Shown in pieces: positions 11,985 through 24,210 of a DNA stretch of 64,000 nt. The stretch comes from Isoetes taiwanensis (taxonomy: Eukaryota > Streptophyta > Lycopodiopsida > Isoetales > Isoetaceae), in assembly GCA_021234155.1 (NCBI GenBank), contig JAJEKV010000072.1, positions 1,039,918-1,103,917 on the forward strand, given 5' to 3'. Positions within the stretch are counted from its first letter, which is position 1; every line of letters starts with the position of its first letter. A program made the position numbers and the translations under genes. The notes below the pieces were generated by a model. It saw only the letters and a list, made by a program, of their open reading frames with translations. It was not told the origin of the DNA and did no database searches.

Positions 11985-12258
11985 TCTAATGCTCACTTAG
12001 GACCTTGAGAGGCCATGGAGCACTAATATTTACAACGTTATAAAAAATGATCGGTGTGTATCCACCTTGCTTATATACTCTCCTAACAAATATGGTTCCA
12101 AATTCAACAATCTTTGGAAAATGTGTAAACTCATCTCTAATATGCTCATAAGGTGAAATGTAGAAATGTATGTGCCTCATCCCATCTCCCCAACCACATA
12201 TCTCACACTTCCTCCCATGGGAACTTTGAACCACCTTTTTCAATTCCCAGGAGGGCAA
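11941..12258 (-). mobile_element. Unidentified ORF ending in a (TAAA)n tail
   Basis: A 90-codon minus-strand frame (11986-12258) contains RKCEICGWGDGMRH, which could be a small zinc site. It stops directly before about 50 bp of (ATTT)n at 11941-11990, which reads as a (TAAA)n tail on the minus strand. Some LINE families end in such simple repeats. The protein is unrecognised. The L1-type poly(A) at 12.42 kb lies just upstream, so the LINE may have inserted into this element. Confidence 0.35.
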
Positions 12259-13133
12259 GCTTTTGTTTATATGCTTTTGGAATATCTGAACACAAGTAAG
12301 AATAGTAATCTATAATCTTTGATTTTTCTCCTCTATAGTGTAATTCTACTACAGGGCAGCCCATAAGTAATCTATTGCAAGTCTTTCCAATAGGGCTCTT
12401 GCCTCCTTTTGCTTTTACTCCCCCCTTTTTTTTTTTTTTTTTCTTTAGGGCAAGGTTGTTTTATATTGCATTTAGAAAAGATACATATTTACCTCTGTCT
12501 ATCGTAACAGAGTTTGGCCTTTTTAATCGGCCAATCATGGATTATAGTTTCCATGATCCAAAAATAGATTAGACTTTAACAGATATTATAAAGCGGATCC
12601 GATAATTTAACGCCCAAGGTGTCCAGGCATATCCTATATTGTTAGCCTTCAGGCACAAAATCCAAATTTCTTCCTTCCTTCCTGCTTATGCTACATCTAA
12701 GATATCCTGTAGTGTGAAATCCAGTACATCATGCTTTCCTAACATCTTCAACATCATGTCCAGGTCCTCAGTAGTATAATTGGTGAAGTCAAATAGCAGG
12801 AGCACACGAGCCTGCCTTTTTTGCTGTCATTTATGAAACAGGTTTTCAAAGTGTAGCTTCGAGCTATTGAACCTCTATAATTCCATGTTTTTCAGCACCT
12901 TTTTTATTGCTTTGGCATGTACCATTTCACGCCTCAACATTTTGAAAGTTTTTTCCTGTTCTGTAGTCGAAAGTTGGGACTTCTCTTCATCATCATACTC
13001 AGCATAACCCATCGTTCTAGCAACTCCCCCAGTCCTATTGAGTCTCTTCAACTCGTCTGTGTAAAACATCATCATACATATATAAATTAGTAACATAAAA
13101 ATCATATGATCCTTGGAATCTACCAAGCCTATC

Positions 13134-16100
13134 TCATGCTTTATCATATTTCTTCCCTTTTAGCAACTTGTGAGCCACAATCGAGTCTATTAATGTGCCA
13201 AGGAAAGTTTTGTTCATCCAGTGTAGGGAAGGGGTCTTCTTTTTCGTGTTCCTATGTTTCCATACCACCCAACAGCTTATAGCTCTGGTAATATTCTGGA
13301 TTATACTATTAGCATCCAAAAATCTTAACTTATTGGTTTTGGAAAAAGAACCTAGGTTTATCTGTGCAGTCCAGCTCCAAAATTCAGTTACCTTTAGACA
13401 TGTGAAAACATGATTCGAAGTCTCCCTTTCTCCACATCCTAATGGGCATAATGGGGAAATTGTACGGGCATATTTTGCTCTTCTTACATTAATAGGTAGG
13501 CTTTGATGCAAAACTAACCATCTGAAGGTTTTGAGTTTGTTGGCAGTATAACATTGGCATTAGCTTTAGCTAATCTTTCTTCATCACATTGCCAGAGAGA
13601 ATTGGCCTGAGAGGGCTTATGTACCATAAGAGCTTGATAGATTTTTTGACTTAATATATTTTTTTCCATTTAATTGCCATTGATTCGAGTTAGCACTAGG
13701 TTCATCCTATATATCCACTTTCTCCATAATTGTATTGAATATGATTTTGTCAATACTCAATCCCTTGGTAATCTCTGCTACTTCTTCCCATGTTCTCCAT
13801 CTGTTATCCACTCTTAGATCTTCAACTAAGCCCTGCTTCATGCCACTGCATATACTTTTGAAGGTGTTTAAGGGCTAAACAACCTATGTCTTCAGAGGTC
13901 ATAACTGGGTGCCAAAAGAAATGAATTTCCTTACATCTAGCATCTATATCAGGTGGCCTATAACATAAGCTTACCTCATTCCAGGCTTCCAGGATTCTCT
14001 TCATGGTCTTAGATGTTCCTGACCATGGTTTGATCTGAAAGAAAGCTGAACCTGGAAGTTCATGCTTCAAGGTAGGGCTGCCTAGTATTTGGGATTTTTC
14101 AATCCAATATTTTACTAAGTTGAGTGTTGGAGATGGTCTTGGGCAATATAGAGCTCTCCAAATCATTTTGGCAGCCAAGGCTTGGGCTCGAATGAATAGA
14201 TATTTACATCCAAGTCCCCCTTCCTTCTTAGCTTTGATTAAGCTTGTCCATGCAACTTTGTGTGCTCCCTACCATTAAATTTCCTTACTGCTACCTCAAT
14301 TTGGTTGTATGAGGCTTTGTCCCCAACAATAGCTGAAGAGAAGTAGACATGTGTCTAAAGACTGCATTGACAATTTCTACCCGTCCTGCCAGTGATAGAG
14401 TAGATGGATATTTGGTGAGCTTCTGTTTTATTCTGGATACTATGGGCTCCTATGTGCCATGCAGGCCCTTGTTTAGGACTAGGGGAATACCTAAAATAGT
14501 AGTGGTTGCATTTTTGTCCAACACCTTGATTCCTTGAATTGTTTTCTCCTGGGTATCCAAAATAATAGGACTTTTGTGCCTGTTCAGTGCAACTCCTAAA
14601 ACTTTCTCAAGTCTGTCGATTTCTTCCAGAAAGTTCTCCAAGCTTTTATCTCCATATTTAAGAAAGACAAGCGTGTTATCTGCATACTGCACAATGGTGA
14701 ATGGGCCATGATTTCCTGGCATCTCCAAACTGGTTATTTCTTTCTGCATTTGTAAATGTGTAGCCATCCTAGTGACAATTTCTACTACTATTAGGACAGG
14801 AATGGGGCTGATGGATAACCTTATCTCACTCCACGTCTACGTTACAATTTAGTTGGACTGCCATTAATAATTAAAGTTGAGGAAGATGTAGTGTTAAAGG
14901 TCCATACTTTCTGATATACTTCTCCTTGGAATCCTAAATGCTTCATTGCTTTTCCAAAAAATTGCCAACTAATTGTATCATATGCCCTTTGAAAATCTAA
15001 TTTAAGTAACAAACATATCTGAACTGATATTTCATCCCAATGAAGACGTTCAACTGCACCAATATAGTTTTCCAAAATATTCCTTTGGGGAAAAAAAAGC
15101 TGATTGGCATGGGCTTATAAGATTGTGCAGGCATGGCTTCATCCTATTGGCTAATATTTTGGCTAGAATTTTGTAGGTTGTATTTGTTAGTGAGATAGGC
15201 CTCCAGTCCGCCAACTGTATGGGATTCTCCACCTTAGAAATCAATGTGATGTGTCCAACATTGATGGCAGGATTTAGCTTTTTCGCCTTCCATGCTCCCT
15301 GTATGAAGGTGACAATGTCATCTTCCATGAGATCCCAGAATTCCTCATAAAATTTTGGCTGAAATCCATTAGGCCCTAGGCTTTTTCCCAATTAGCCATA
15401 GATTTGAGGGTCTCCCAAATCCCCCCCTCCCCCCCTTTTTTTTTCTGAAGGCAATGTATTTTTATATTTTATTAATAGAAGTGGTTCAAAGACCTTATTA
15501 CAAGACTCCTCCAGAGCCAGATAGGAAGAATTATATCAGTCATTAGAACACATAAAACAGCATGTAACAAAATATCAAGTACTTAGGTTGGAACCCCCTC
15601 GACCTCTTCTTTGCTCTAAGTACGGGGCACTACTGGTTTCCATCAGTACTAGAGCAGCGACCACAACCTCTTCCCCAACAGCAAATACTATGGAAGAAGG
15701 TTCCTTGCTTTTCCACTGTTATTTTGCTTCTGCTCCTGTCCACATGCTTCTACTAGGCCTCCAAAAAGAACTGCTCAAAGATATGACAATTTAAGCACAA
15801 CACTCCCGTAGGCCATCCTAGCCAATAATGTTATGCAAAAGGCCCATATCTGCTGCTAAAATCAGAGCCTGCATTCCCATGAAGATCCTCTCCCAAATTT
15901 CTCTTTCATCTGGCATGTTCAATATATCTGCATCTTCTTGGGATTGTAGTTTCTTAGTAATCATCTCAAAATACTCCTCAAGAATGTGATCCTATACTTG
16001 ATAATTGTCAAATATTTTGCTATATTCCAGATGAAAAAATCTTCGATATCTTGTTGCTTCTCTAGCTGAACTCCTGCTGTTGTTTTGACCTGAACAATAC

Positions 16101-17246
16101 CATTTTTGACCATTCTACTTTTTGTTGTTCTAAAGAAAAAGGCCGAATTTCCTTTATCTATGACATTGATATATTTGCACTTGCTTTTTATTGCCAAAGC
16201 TTTAGCTTCAGTTTCCTCCACCAGATTCACCTTTTTGTCCAATTCTTCTTCCTGTTGTTGTAGTATGTCATCATTTTTATCTTGGAATAATCTGCTTCTT
16301 ATATTCTTCATCTCCGCATATAAATTTTGTTTTTCTTTCTTCCTCTTTCTGGCCCATTCTTTCCTCCAATTTTTAATCCATCCTTCGACTTCCTTCATTT
16401 TCTGAATGAAGGATTTCAGAGATTCATTTTTGGTACTAAGCTGGAGTAAAACATCTTATAAGCCTCATTTAAAGACTTATTGTCCAGAAGGCCCGTGTTC
16501 AATTTAAAGGGAATATTCAATCCCCCCTTTTTTTGCTTGTATTCTCCCTTGTAGTATTTGGGGGTAGTGGTCTGAGATTGAGTTTCCCATGTCTCATGTT
16601 ATGATGACATCATCCCATGAGATTAGGCTTTTATTGCAGATGTAAAATCTGTCCAATAGGCAGTATGTTCTTTCCTCTTTCTTCCTTTTATTGCTCCACG
16701 AGAACATATTTGAGGAGGAGGGAGGAACGTATGAGAATAATTCCATTAAAGATTCCTATGCTTATCTTTCTTTCCTAGCCATATTTAACTTTTTTTCCAA
16801 TTTCTGGTTCCATGTGGAAGTATTATTAAAATCCCCTACCATTCGCCAATTATCCACTTTCTTTTGCTGAATCCATTGTAGAATTTGTTGCCATTGCTTT
16901 TCTCTCTCATTTGATTCCGTTGATGCATAGACATTAATTATGCCTAATTTTTCCTTCCTTTTTCTAATATAGCCACTGTCCATCGACTTCTTTGGTGGCT
17001 GAACTTTTTTAGGCAATTATATCCAGTCCATACCATAAATATCCCTCCCTTTGTACCATCTACAGGTGTTCATACAGAATCCCCTCTTGCTATTATCCAT
17101 TCTCCTAGTCTAGAGGCTTCAAATGAAAGGAGTCTGTGTTCTCGCATCAGAATTATATCTGCCTTCATCACTCTTAGAGCAATCAGTGCTCTTTTCCTTT
17201 TGAGGGGGCCTTTAATCCCTCTCATATTCCAAGTGACTATCTTCAT
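13134..17246 (-). pseudogene. L1 ORF2: endonuclease, reverse transcriptase, zf-RVT
   Basis: The start MKIVTWNMRGI at 17246 is the classic L1 endonuclease opening. GIINVYAS and MVGDFN follow, closing the APE-type domain near 16800, with at least one in-frame stop. A Lys/Glu-rich linker lies at 15961-16398. RT blocks include GPNGFQPKFYEEFW, NPAINVGHITLISKVE and WRPISLTNTTYKILAKIL (15050-15391). Motif A is LKLDFQRAYDTISW (about 15000). Motif C is QYADNTLVF (about 14690), where the second catalytic Asp of YADD is Asn. The C-terminal CPLGCGERETSNHVFTC (about 13430) is the zf-RVT knuckle. The frame is split by frameshifts and by a 468-bp insert. Confidence 0.85.
15411..15898 (-). mobile_element. 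Short polyA element nested in the LINE, with 10-bp TSD
   Basis: The 10-mer TCTCCCAAAT occurs at 15411-15420 and again at 15889-15898, flanking 468 bp foreign to ORF2. On the minus strand the insert ends in TGCCTTCAG, an A-run, then a G-rich run against the duplication. Removing the insert and one duplication brings the RT frame on the two sides (PDERE-IWE and EIWETLKSMANWEKA) back together. This is strong evidence of insertion by target-primed reverse transcription. The insert encodes no recognised protein, so it is a truncated LINE or a SINE. Confidence 0.75.
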
Positions 17247-17565
17247 GCATTATATTTCTTCCTTTCTTATACTCTCAGGTTTCTTGCAGGACTGTTTGCA
17301 GTAAAGTGAACTTTCTTACCACCCTTTTTTGTTGTATAAGGGGTGTAGAATTTATCCCATTCATTAGTTATTCCACAAGGACTTGTAGGGATCAGACCCT
17401 GGCCTTGTGATCCCCTGGAAGGCATATCTTTGGACTTATTGGGCTATTGCACTTGTCAATTCCCAGGCCAGTAGGACTTGTAAGATTCTGCTCGAGTGAA
17501 GAGATCACCACCTGTCCTCCACTTTGACGGCTTATAGTCACATTATTATTGCATTCACTCTTCTC

Positions 17566-19540
17566 TTACTCTATCTCACCAACATCCGAGAATTTGAGAT
17601 CTTTAGTGCCTCCTATGGAGTCCCCATCCTCCATTGGGGATCTTGTAAAGAATTTATACCTTTTATTTTCTGCTGTAGTTTTAGGCATAAGAAACTCGGC
17701 TGGGGTATCAGGAACCATCTCTACTTCTTGATCCACTTCTTGGTCCACCAAATTTTCTATCTTTTCCATTAGTTCCAGTAATATATTGTGCATTTCCTTT
17801 TCTAGTTCCGTTTCTTCTTATTTGTGGAGAAAATAAGATTATTAGTTATTAAGGGAGATAACTCTTTAGATGTCTCTCCCTTGACCAATCTGGTACCTCC
17901 AGTAGAGAAATCTGAGTCAGAAGATTTTGGGTATTTATTTATTGGAGGAGCACTCGACTCATTTATCATCAAGGTGTTTTTCCTTAACAAATGTGCTGGA
18001 GTTTCAATCATACTCTCTTTCTGAATTATTTGTTTCCCCTTGAATGGATTAAGCTCTCGACCTTTTGGGCTTATAGGGGCATTGGATATCTCCAACACCT
18101 GGCCATTTGATCTTATAGGATCCTTGGATTTATCCATTCTCTGGCCAATAGGGCTTATGAGTACCTTAATTTGGCTTGTCATTCTTTCATGTTCCTATTT
18201 CTTCTTCCATTCTCTTCTCATAATCTTCCTTTCCTTCTGTCCTTCTTCCAATCTCCTATCTATCTCTTTAGTTTTCTGTTTCCTTGCTTTTTTATACGCA
18301 CTTCCATTTTTGTTTTTCCTATTTTCCTTGCTGGAGTCCAAGATGTCTCTTCATTGATTTCTTTTGTAGGTTCCATGGTGCTGATATGAACTGGGACAGT
18401 TTTGTCCCTTTGTTGCTTCATCCATTTTCCTTGGCAAACTCCTCCTCCATGTAGTCTGAATCCACATATATTGCATAGTGGAGGAAGTCCTTGCCAGCTT
18501 AAGTAGAGGCTTTTGGTTTCTCCGAAAAAATCCTGGTACTCAATTTGTTTTGGGATATCTTTTATAATGTCCAATTGTACCCAAATTTTTGGAGCTCTTT
18601 CAAGTACCCCTTCCCAGCCAATATATTCTTCTATTCTAGAAAATAAAGTTTGAAATATTTCTTCATGCCAGTACATCAGGTTTAATCTTGTTACTGTGCA
18701 AGAAGCCGGGTGGAAAAGCTGTTTTAGATTTCTCGGACAGAACTTGGCATTCCACTTTTGAAAATAAAGCAGGGTGTTAGCTTTATACATTGTTCCTTAT
18801 TTTAGGAGGAACTGCACGGAAATTTTTGTTCCCACATTCTACTACAAAGAAGGGGAATTCTAGCCAATATATCCCAGATATTTCTACATTTTTATCCACT
18901 TTTTGGATTTCAGATTTCAAGTGACCTAGTTTGACTCCTTGTCGGATGCATTCAATCACAGCTCGGGCCTCTATTTCCTTAAGCCTAGTTGGAATGTACC
19001 AATGTTTTAGTTTAGGAATACCTCTGAACTCATGTATAGATCTTCTTTCCTGCTTCTCCAGAATATGTCTTTGTCCCTCATTGATCTGCTCCAGGATCGG
19101 GGTCACCAGGTGTGACTGCATCAGTACTGGCGAAAGTGTTTGTGTTCGAGATCTCGGCTTGTCCTCCTCCGTCATAGTTGGGATGAGGCAGTTTCCGCAG
19201 GTATAATATTTTTTAAGGCTTCCATCCCTCTCTTTATGCCCATTCACACTCTCTAACATTTCAAAGATTTGTGATATGATAGGTTTGCAAAGAGTTGCAT
19301 CATTTGCAGTCGAAGATCTACCCTCTTCAAGTGGGTTGTACCCGATCCTTGGGAAATATATGTCCCAGTTCCACCTATCCCTATCCCATGTTGCACTACA
19401 ATCTTTGCAGTCCCAATCATGTTTTCCTATTGCTGAATCATTGTTTCCACTGCATTCTCATAACATCCTGTCCCTTTATCTGTAATCTGTCTCATATCTT
19501 GCCTATATTGGGCCTGATCACTTACCATTTTCTCCTCTAA
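17566..19540 (-). pseudogene. L1 ORF1: DUF4283-like and zinc-knuckle protein
   Basis: Minus-strand pieces run from MVSDQAQYRQDMRQITDK (about 19538) through a DUF4283-like region (18783-19259), which is frameshifted at about 18785 into the next part. The next part holds LPPLCNICGFRLHGGGVC (about 18450), the CCHC-like knuckle that plant L1 ORF1 proteins carry after DUF4283. Basic, Ser/Pro-rich tails continue to 17566. Such proteins bind the LINE RNA. The order and position directly upstream of ORF2 support the call. Several frame breaks exist. Confidence 0.75.
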
Positions 19541-19560
19541 ACCCTAAACACCTAAGCGCT

Positions 19561-20490
19561 CCTTCCTTCTTCACATTTACATAAGTAGTTGGCATGTCTT
19601 TTTCTTATGCACTACCTCATTGTCTAGGGCTTTGTTTTTTGAAAGAGTTGTCAATGACAGTCTCAAGCAAGAATGTGTGTTTCATTTGTTATACCATGTT
19701 GTGAATATTACTGGACAATGTTGCTTGTAGAACTATGCTGCAAACATTCTTGATAATGAAAAGTATAATATAGAGGTGCTACGTGATATGGTCTATGGGG
19801 TATGGAATAAAGCCCATAAAGATTGGGATGCATTGGATAATGATTTCTATGAAGGATCCTCTTTTGATGTGCTTGTTCGGTTTAGTGGCTAGTCCATTGG
19901 ATTAGCAATTAAGAGATCTTGTGTAAAAGTATCTGGGGGTCCGTCATATGTCCTCATAGACGCTGCCAATGTGGCATGACGTAAAAATACTATCTCTCTC
20001 TCTCTCTCTCTCTAGAGGTGCTTGTGTATAACATTTGGATCAGAGTTCAAGGTTCAATTCCTCGTCGCAACATTGGTGTATTCCACATGTTTGAGGTCAA
20101 GCATCACGAGGAAGGGGAGGAATTGATATGATCCAAGCATCTCGAGGAAGGGGAGGAATTGATATGGTCAATGGGGTATAGAATAAAGCTTTTAAAGGTC
20201 GGGGCCCATTGGTAAACTTTTCATGTACTAGTTATCAGGAGATATAGATGTTCGTAACAACAATTCCTGGATAACTTGCAAAACAAAGGAAGAACCATCA
20301 TTCAATTAAATTGGGATTATGTCTTAATTTTGGGACAAATTTCATATTGCATGTTTTTAGTAGCATATTCAAATTCACACATTTCACCTCAAAATTATGA
20401 AAACGTAATATCATGTTATTTACAAAATAGTCAATATTTCACAATATAGCACCATATCATAAAAACGTGATAACAAAAATTTACATAGTT
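19561..20490. repeat. Non-coding stretch with CT microsatellite and 36-bp tandem repeat
   Basis: No gene. A pure CT run occupies about 19992-20013. A 30-bp block (GAGGAAGGGGAGGAATTGAT core) is repeated at 20101-20130 and 20137-20166. The phrase TGGTCTATGGGGTATGGAAT near 19790 recurs diverged near 20174. GGTTCAATTCC near 20050 resembles a Pol III B box, but no convincing A box pairs with it. Confidence 0.55.
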
Positions 20491-20492
20491 AT

Positions 20493-23277
20493 TCAACTTT
20501 CTTCAAGCACCCCCAATGATATCATAGCCTTCTTCCTGACATCCTGAGGTATTGTAATTCTCGCATTTCTAGCTGGAATAGTGTTTGGAGTCCATGAGTA
20601 CAAAACACTTTCATAGTCTAGCCAAAGATCGGGATCACTTTCAGTTTCTCCTCCATCTCTTTGTCCAACAATGAAAGTACCTTTCTTTATCCGATCGTTG
20701 GTCAACTGATGCCTTTGACACCACCATTCCACCCACATGGTTGAAGTTAATATTACCTTCTTCTTTGCAAATATCGAGATAGTGAACCCCAACCACCTTT
20801 GGATATGTATCTAAATCTGGCGGCTTTACTACCACAAATTGGTGGCATTCCAAGTCGATGGAAGGTTCATAAGCATCCATGCCTAGAAACTTTGGCCTAT
20901 TGTTCTTAGGACCAACATAGTGTTTGTCAGAAGGAGGAGGAGCATATTGCTTGCGAATGCTACTTACAGTGTCATCAACATCCTCAGCACCTGCTAAGGT
21001 CTTCCACCTAGTTTTAGGCAACCACCCTTCTTTCAATTCATCTGAGGATGTGTCTATCTCCCCCAACAGGTTAATCACCTTCTTCCAGTAAGCCACCAAG
21101 GCACGGTTGGTGTCATCTGGATTGGTTTGCCAATGCTTTATATAGTCCTGGATTCCTTCCTTAGTCAATCCCAATTGCTTCACTTCTTCAGTAGGTTTTA
21201 GAGCTTTTGGTTGACCTGGAGGTATCATAGGCTTGCCATTCTCATCTCTCGCAGCCATATTTCCTCCCCTCCTCTCCACTCATCCTCTGAAGGTCTCATC
21301 TTCCATTGGAAGATTGGAATCCCATCTCTCACCCAAAAAGTGAACTGCTTGAGAGGCACGGAATGACCTTCAAGGTCCAATGTATAACCATCCACAAAGC
21401 TCTTCCAATGGGGCACTTCTTCTATGAGAGAAAGCTATAGGGTTTGGAGTAGTGCATTCATGCAAGATTTCCATTAGCCTAGGAAAGTTGGTCCTTGTCT
21501 GCTTTGCTTATACAACTATATTTGCCAAATAATGCATCCACATCCTCATGGGTATGCCCGGCATAAGAAACCCTAAATTAACTCTTTCAAATATCCCCAC
21601 GGTACATTAAGTAGGATAGGAAAGAAAACATCCACCTGTTCTTATTTTGGCCAGCACAATTATCAAGTTGCAAGAGAAACCTTTTGGGTAGATCTTGAGG
21701 TCTAGCACGTGAAGTTGAAGCTCTAACATGTTCATTAGACCCATGCTTCCTAAACCTTGCCTTGCTGAACTTTTCAATATTGTTAGGGTTTCCATCTAAC
21801 AATGCTCTATGTAGTGCCTGGCTAGCTGTAGGGTCCTAGAGGTGACCATTGTATCCATTTTCATAGTTTCTCAAACACCTCATGATACTCCCAATATGAA
21901 AATCTGGACCATCACTCCACAATTCCAAACTAAAATGGCCATAGTAGGTTTGAGTCTGCCCATGCAAGATTGCCCCAGTCATTGAGATCTGTAAAGGGTA
22001 TGATCTTCCACATGACTTTGGTATGTACTTGAATTGTGGAAGACAAGTCTTTTCTTTTGGTCCATCTTGTCATGTATAATGCATAAATAGTTATTGGGTT
22101 CCAATGCAGATAAAGTCCTCCACATCCAATAACATGATCTACATGATAGTTAGTCACCATATGGTCCTTCATATGCTCCCTTATCCTAGCCCTTTGACTA
22201 GGTTGCACAGTCTTATCAAGAGTCTCCTTCAACTTAGCACATAAATTGCACTTTGCAAAGTTGTTTGAAGTTACTATGGTGACATGATTGAAATGCTTCT
22301 TCCATAACCTACTAAAGCTAGGTTGGGATATTGGAAGAATTCCCAATTCTCGAAGTAGGGAATTCACTTCTTCCAAAATACTCTTTTGAGTACAATGTGA
22401 TGGCAACCTTTTCTCAACAACTGCTCTTCCCTTTTCATCCCTTCTGCTTTTGTGTGGCATAAACTCTGCATTGAAATCAATATATTTTTCAAATATCTCC
22501 CTGGCAGCCAAGGTCCTAGCTGTTGATCTCAACAAACCATTATTTCCATGTAAAGCAATCCTGTTCCCCTCTGCCTGTTTTTTTTTGCCAATTATGCCAT
22601 GAAGAAGTTGGAATTGCATGGATAGTCTGCCATGCTTTTGCACATATCCATTTGCCTAGCAAAGGGTATCTTTTTCTGTTTGGGTTTCTTTCATCCTGAA
22701 GTGCATACTCGAAGATTGTGTACATGTAGGTCCTCCTCTCATCAATAGTGTACTCTTGAAAAGTGGCTTTTGCTTCCACCAATTGTTCTATTGTAAAGAA
22801 TTGCATACAAGCACTCCAACAACAATCTGAGCCCCTAACCTTCACCATTGTCCCACGTTTGATGTCACTAATCAACTTGGCTCTTTTGCTAGGATAATGT
22901 CTGGCAACTGATACTTCTCCCCTTTTGCCTAGGTTTAGAGTTCCAACTGCCAATGGATCAATATCAAGACAATCATTGTCCCCAACAACCTCAGGCTTTG
23001 GAAAAATATAATCCTCCACAAATTGAACACTACTTATAGGCCATGCCATGATGCAAGGAACCTCCAATTGCTTGACACAACCAAAACATTCCTTGTCACC
23101 CAAACCTTTACCTTTCCAGTTGTCTTCCAACATCGAAATTGCAATACCAATATTGTCTTCCCCTAGCCTTTCATCATTAACAGCTTGACCAGGATCTACT
23201 AGCACAATGACTCCTTGGCCTACTATTTCCTTGTTGCACTTGTGCATGATTCTCACCTTCTTGTTCCTCCATTGCAC
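20493..23277 (-). pseudogene. Transposase-like protein resembling DUF7869 family, broken
   Basis: Minus-strand frames at 22540-23277, 21930-22643, 21587-21802, 20641-21279 and 20493-20792 form one ordered protein of roughly 900 residues, split by about five frameshifts or stops. Early on, RGSDCCWSACMQFFTIEQL resembles the small helical and Cys region seen in this family. The middle has CNLCAKLKETLDKTVQPSQR with H-rich continuation. The core has LQLDNCAGQNKNRWMFSFLS, followed in a shifted frame by MPGHTHEDVDALF. The DNCxGQNKN and GHTHEDxD signatures are those I associate with proteins annotated DUF7869, thought to be RNase H-fold transposase relatives. I name the family from memory. No terminal repeats were identified. 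Confidence 0.6.
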
Positions 23278-23720
23278 CCTACTATAGAGGACTAATTATT
23301 TTTCTTCAACATTCTTGCTAGGAGTTGGTTTTTCCTTGATATTGCTCTTTTCAATATGTTGTACACCAGGAGAGGCACCATTGACCTAGGCAAATTGCAC
23401 CCTTTTTAGTCAATGAGTAGGAAAAAATTATTACACCATATAAGATAAAAAAAAGTACGTACATTTATGGAATATGTAGAGGTAAATCCAATTTTTTTAA
23501 AAGCAAGAAATTCCTTGGAAATAGGTTTAATATAATAATAACAATGGGTGTAAACGAAATCATTTAAAACAAGAATTTTCGTGGCAACAACAAGGAAATG
23601 ACATTTATATAAATATATCCAAATTTTAATTATCGAAAATTTGGATATATGATTACGAAAAGACATATATAACTGATAGACGTGAGAATTTATTATCCAT
23701 ATAATAATATACCCTAGATG
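23278..23720. other. Intergenic, AT-rich
   Basis: Possible upstream region of the minus-strand transposase-like gene. An open stretch of about 26 codons ending in a stop lies just before it in the same frame (ASPGVQHIEKSNIKEKPTPS). The rest is AT-rich with no call. Confidence 0.35.
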
Positions 23721-23835
23721 ATATAGCTGGCGGGAATTTCGTACGTCTGGCGTGTTATTTGAGGCAATCAATTATTCACGCTAATTTCTAATTAACCCTA
23801 TATAAATCCGGTTCACGCTCTCAAGACCTCCATTC
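23720..23835 (+). promoter_or_regulatory. Promoter block, copy 1 (GGCGGGAA and TATATAAA)
   Basis: GGCGGGAA (23729-23736), CGTACGTCTGGCGTGTTA, CAATCAATTATTCACGCTAA and TATATAAA (23799-23806), followed by TTCACGCTCTCAA. The same blocks recur in order at 24857-24950. A coding-like ATG lies about 50 bp after the TATA box. GGCGGGAA matches the plant E2F half consensus. Function is inferred. Confidence 0.6.
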
Positions 23836-23856
23836 TATCCAAATTTTTTACGCGCC

Positions 23857-24210
23857 ATGAAGGCGTTCAGCCTCGGTCTTTCGAGCTTCATGAAGAACCC
23901 GGTCTCTTCAAAGAGACGTCGGGTTGAAGAACCCGCTCAATTCCCCTTCATAGATTTTTCTTTCCCAATTCTCCTCGATTCCGATTCGAGGAGGATGAAG
24001 AGGAGGAAGAGGAGGAGTTGGAGGAAGAGGAGGAGATGTCCTCTCAAGAACACATGACCGCTCTGCTTGGGGGTTGGCTTGACCATGAAGCGAGAGAATG
24101 AAATCTCCTCAAGAAGAGTCGGAGGAGGAGGGAGGCGGAGGAAGAAGATTTCCTAAGAAGGTCGACAATTCGACCAATTTTAGAATGGTTGAGAGATGAA
24201 CCAGGTTTGC
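23857..24210 (+). pseudogene. Unidentified ORF with basic then very acidic segment
   Basis: Starts MKAFSLGLSSFMKNPVSSKR about 50 bp after the TATA box of promoter copy 1. A one-base shift near 23985 changes a Lys/Arg run into a Glu run (FEEDEEEEEEELEEEEE), which then reads into SSQEHMTALLGGWL. The purine-rich GAGGAAGAG tract invites length slippage, so either frame could be the older one. A possible splice donor follows GAACCAG at about 24204. No family is recognised. Confidence 0.3.

Larger units (their letters stand above)
12421..19560 (-). mobile_element. L1-type LINE, nearly full length, broken
   Basis: About 7.1 kb on the minus strand. ORF1 remnants lie at 17566-19540, ORF2 at 13134-17246, the 3' UTR at 12440-13133, and the poly(A) reads as T-run 12426-12442 followed by a C-run. 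The order (nucleic-acid-binding ORF1, then endonuclease, reverse transcriptase and Cys-rich end of ORF2) is that of plant L1 elements. Many frameshifts and stops, plus a nested insertion at 15421-15888, mean it cannot move itself. I found no target-site duplication for the whole element. Confidence 0.85.

Noticed and set aside
20040-20065. B-box-like GGTTCAATTCC as a tRNA gene or SINE
   Set aside because: No A box or cloverleaf at the right distance.
23406-23771. Minus-strand 121-codon ORF
   Set aside because: AT-rich hydrophobic text with no family, overlapping the promoter block. Probably chance.
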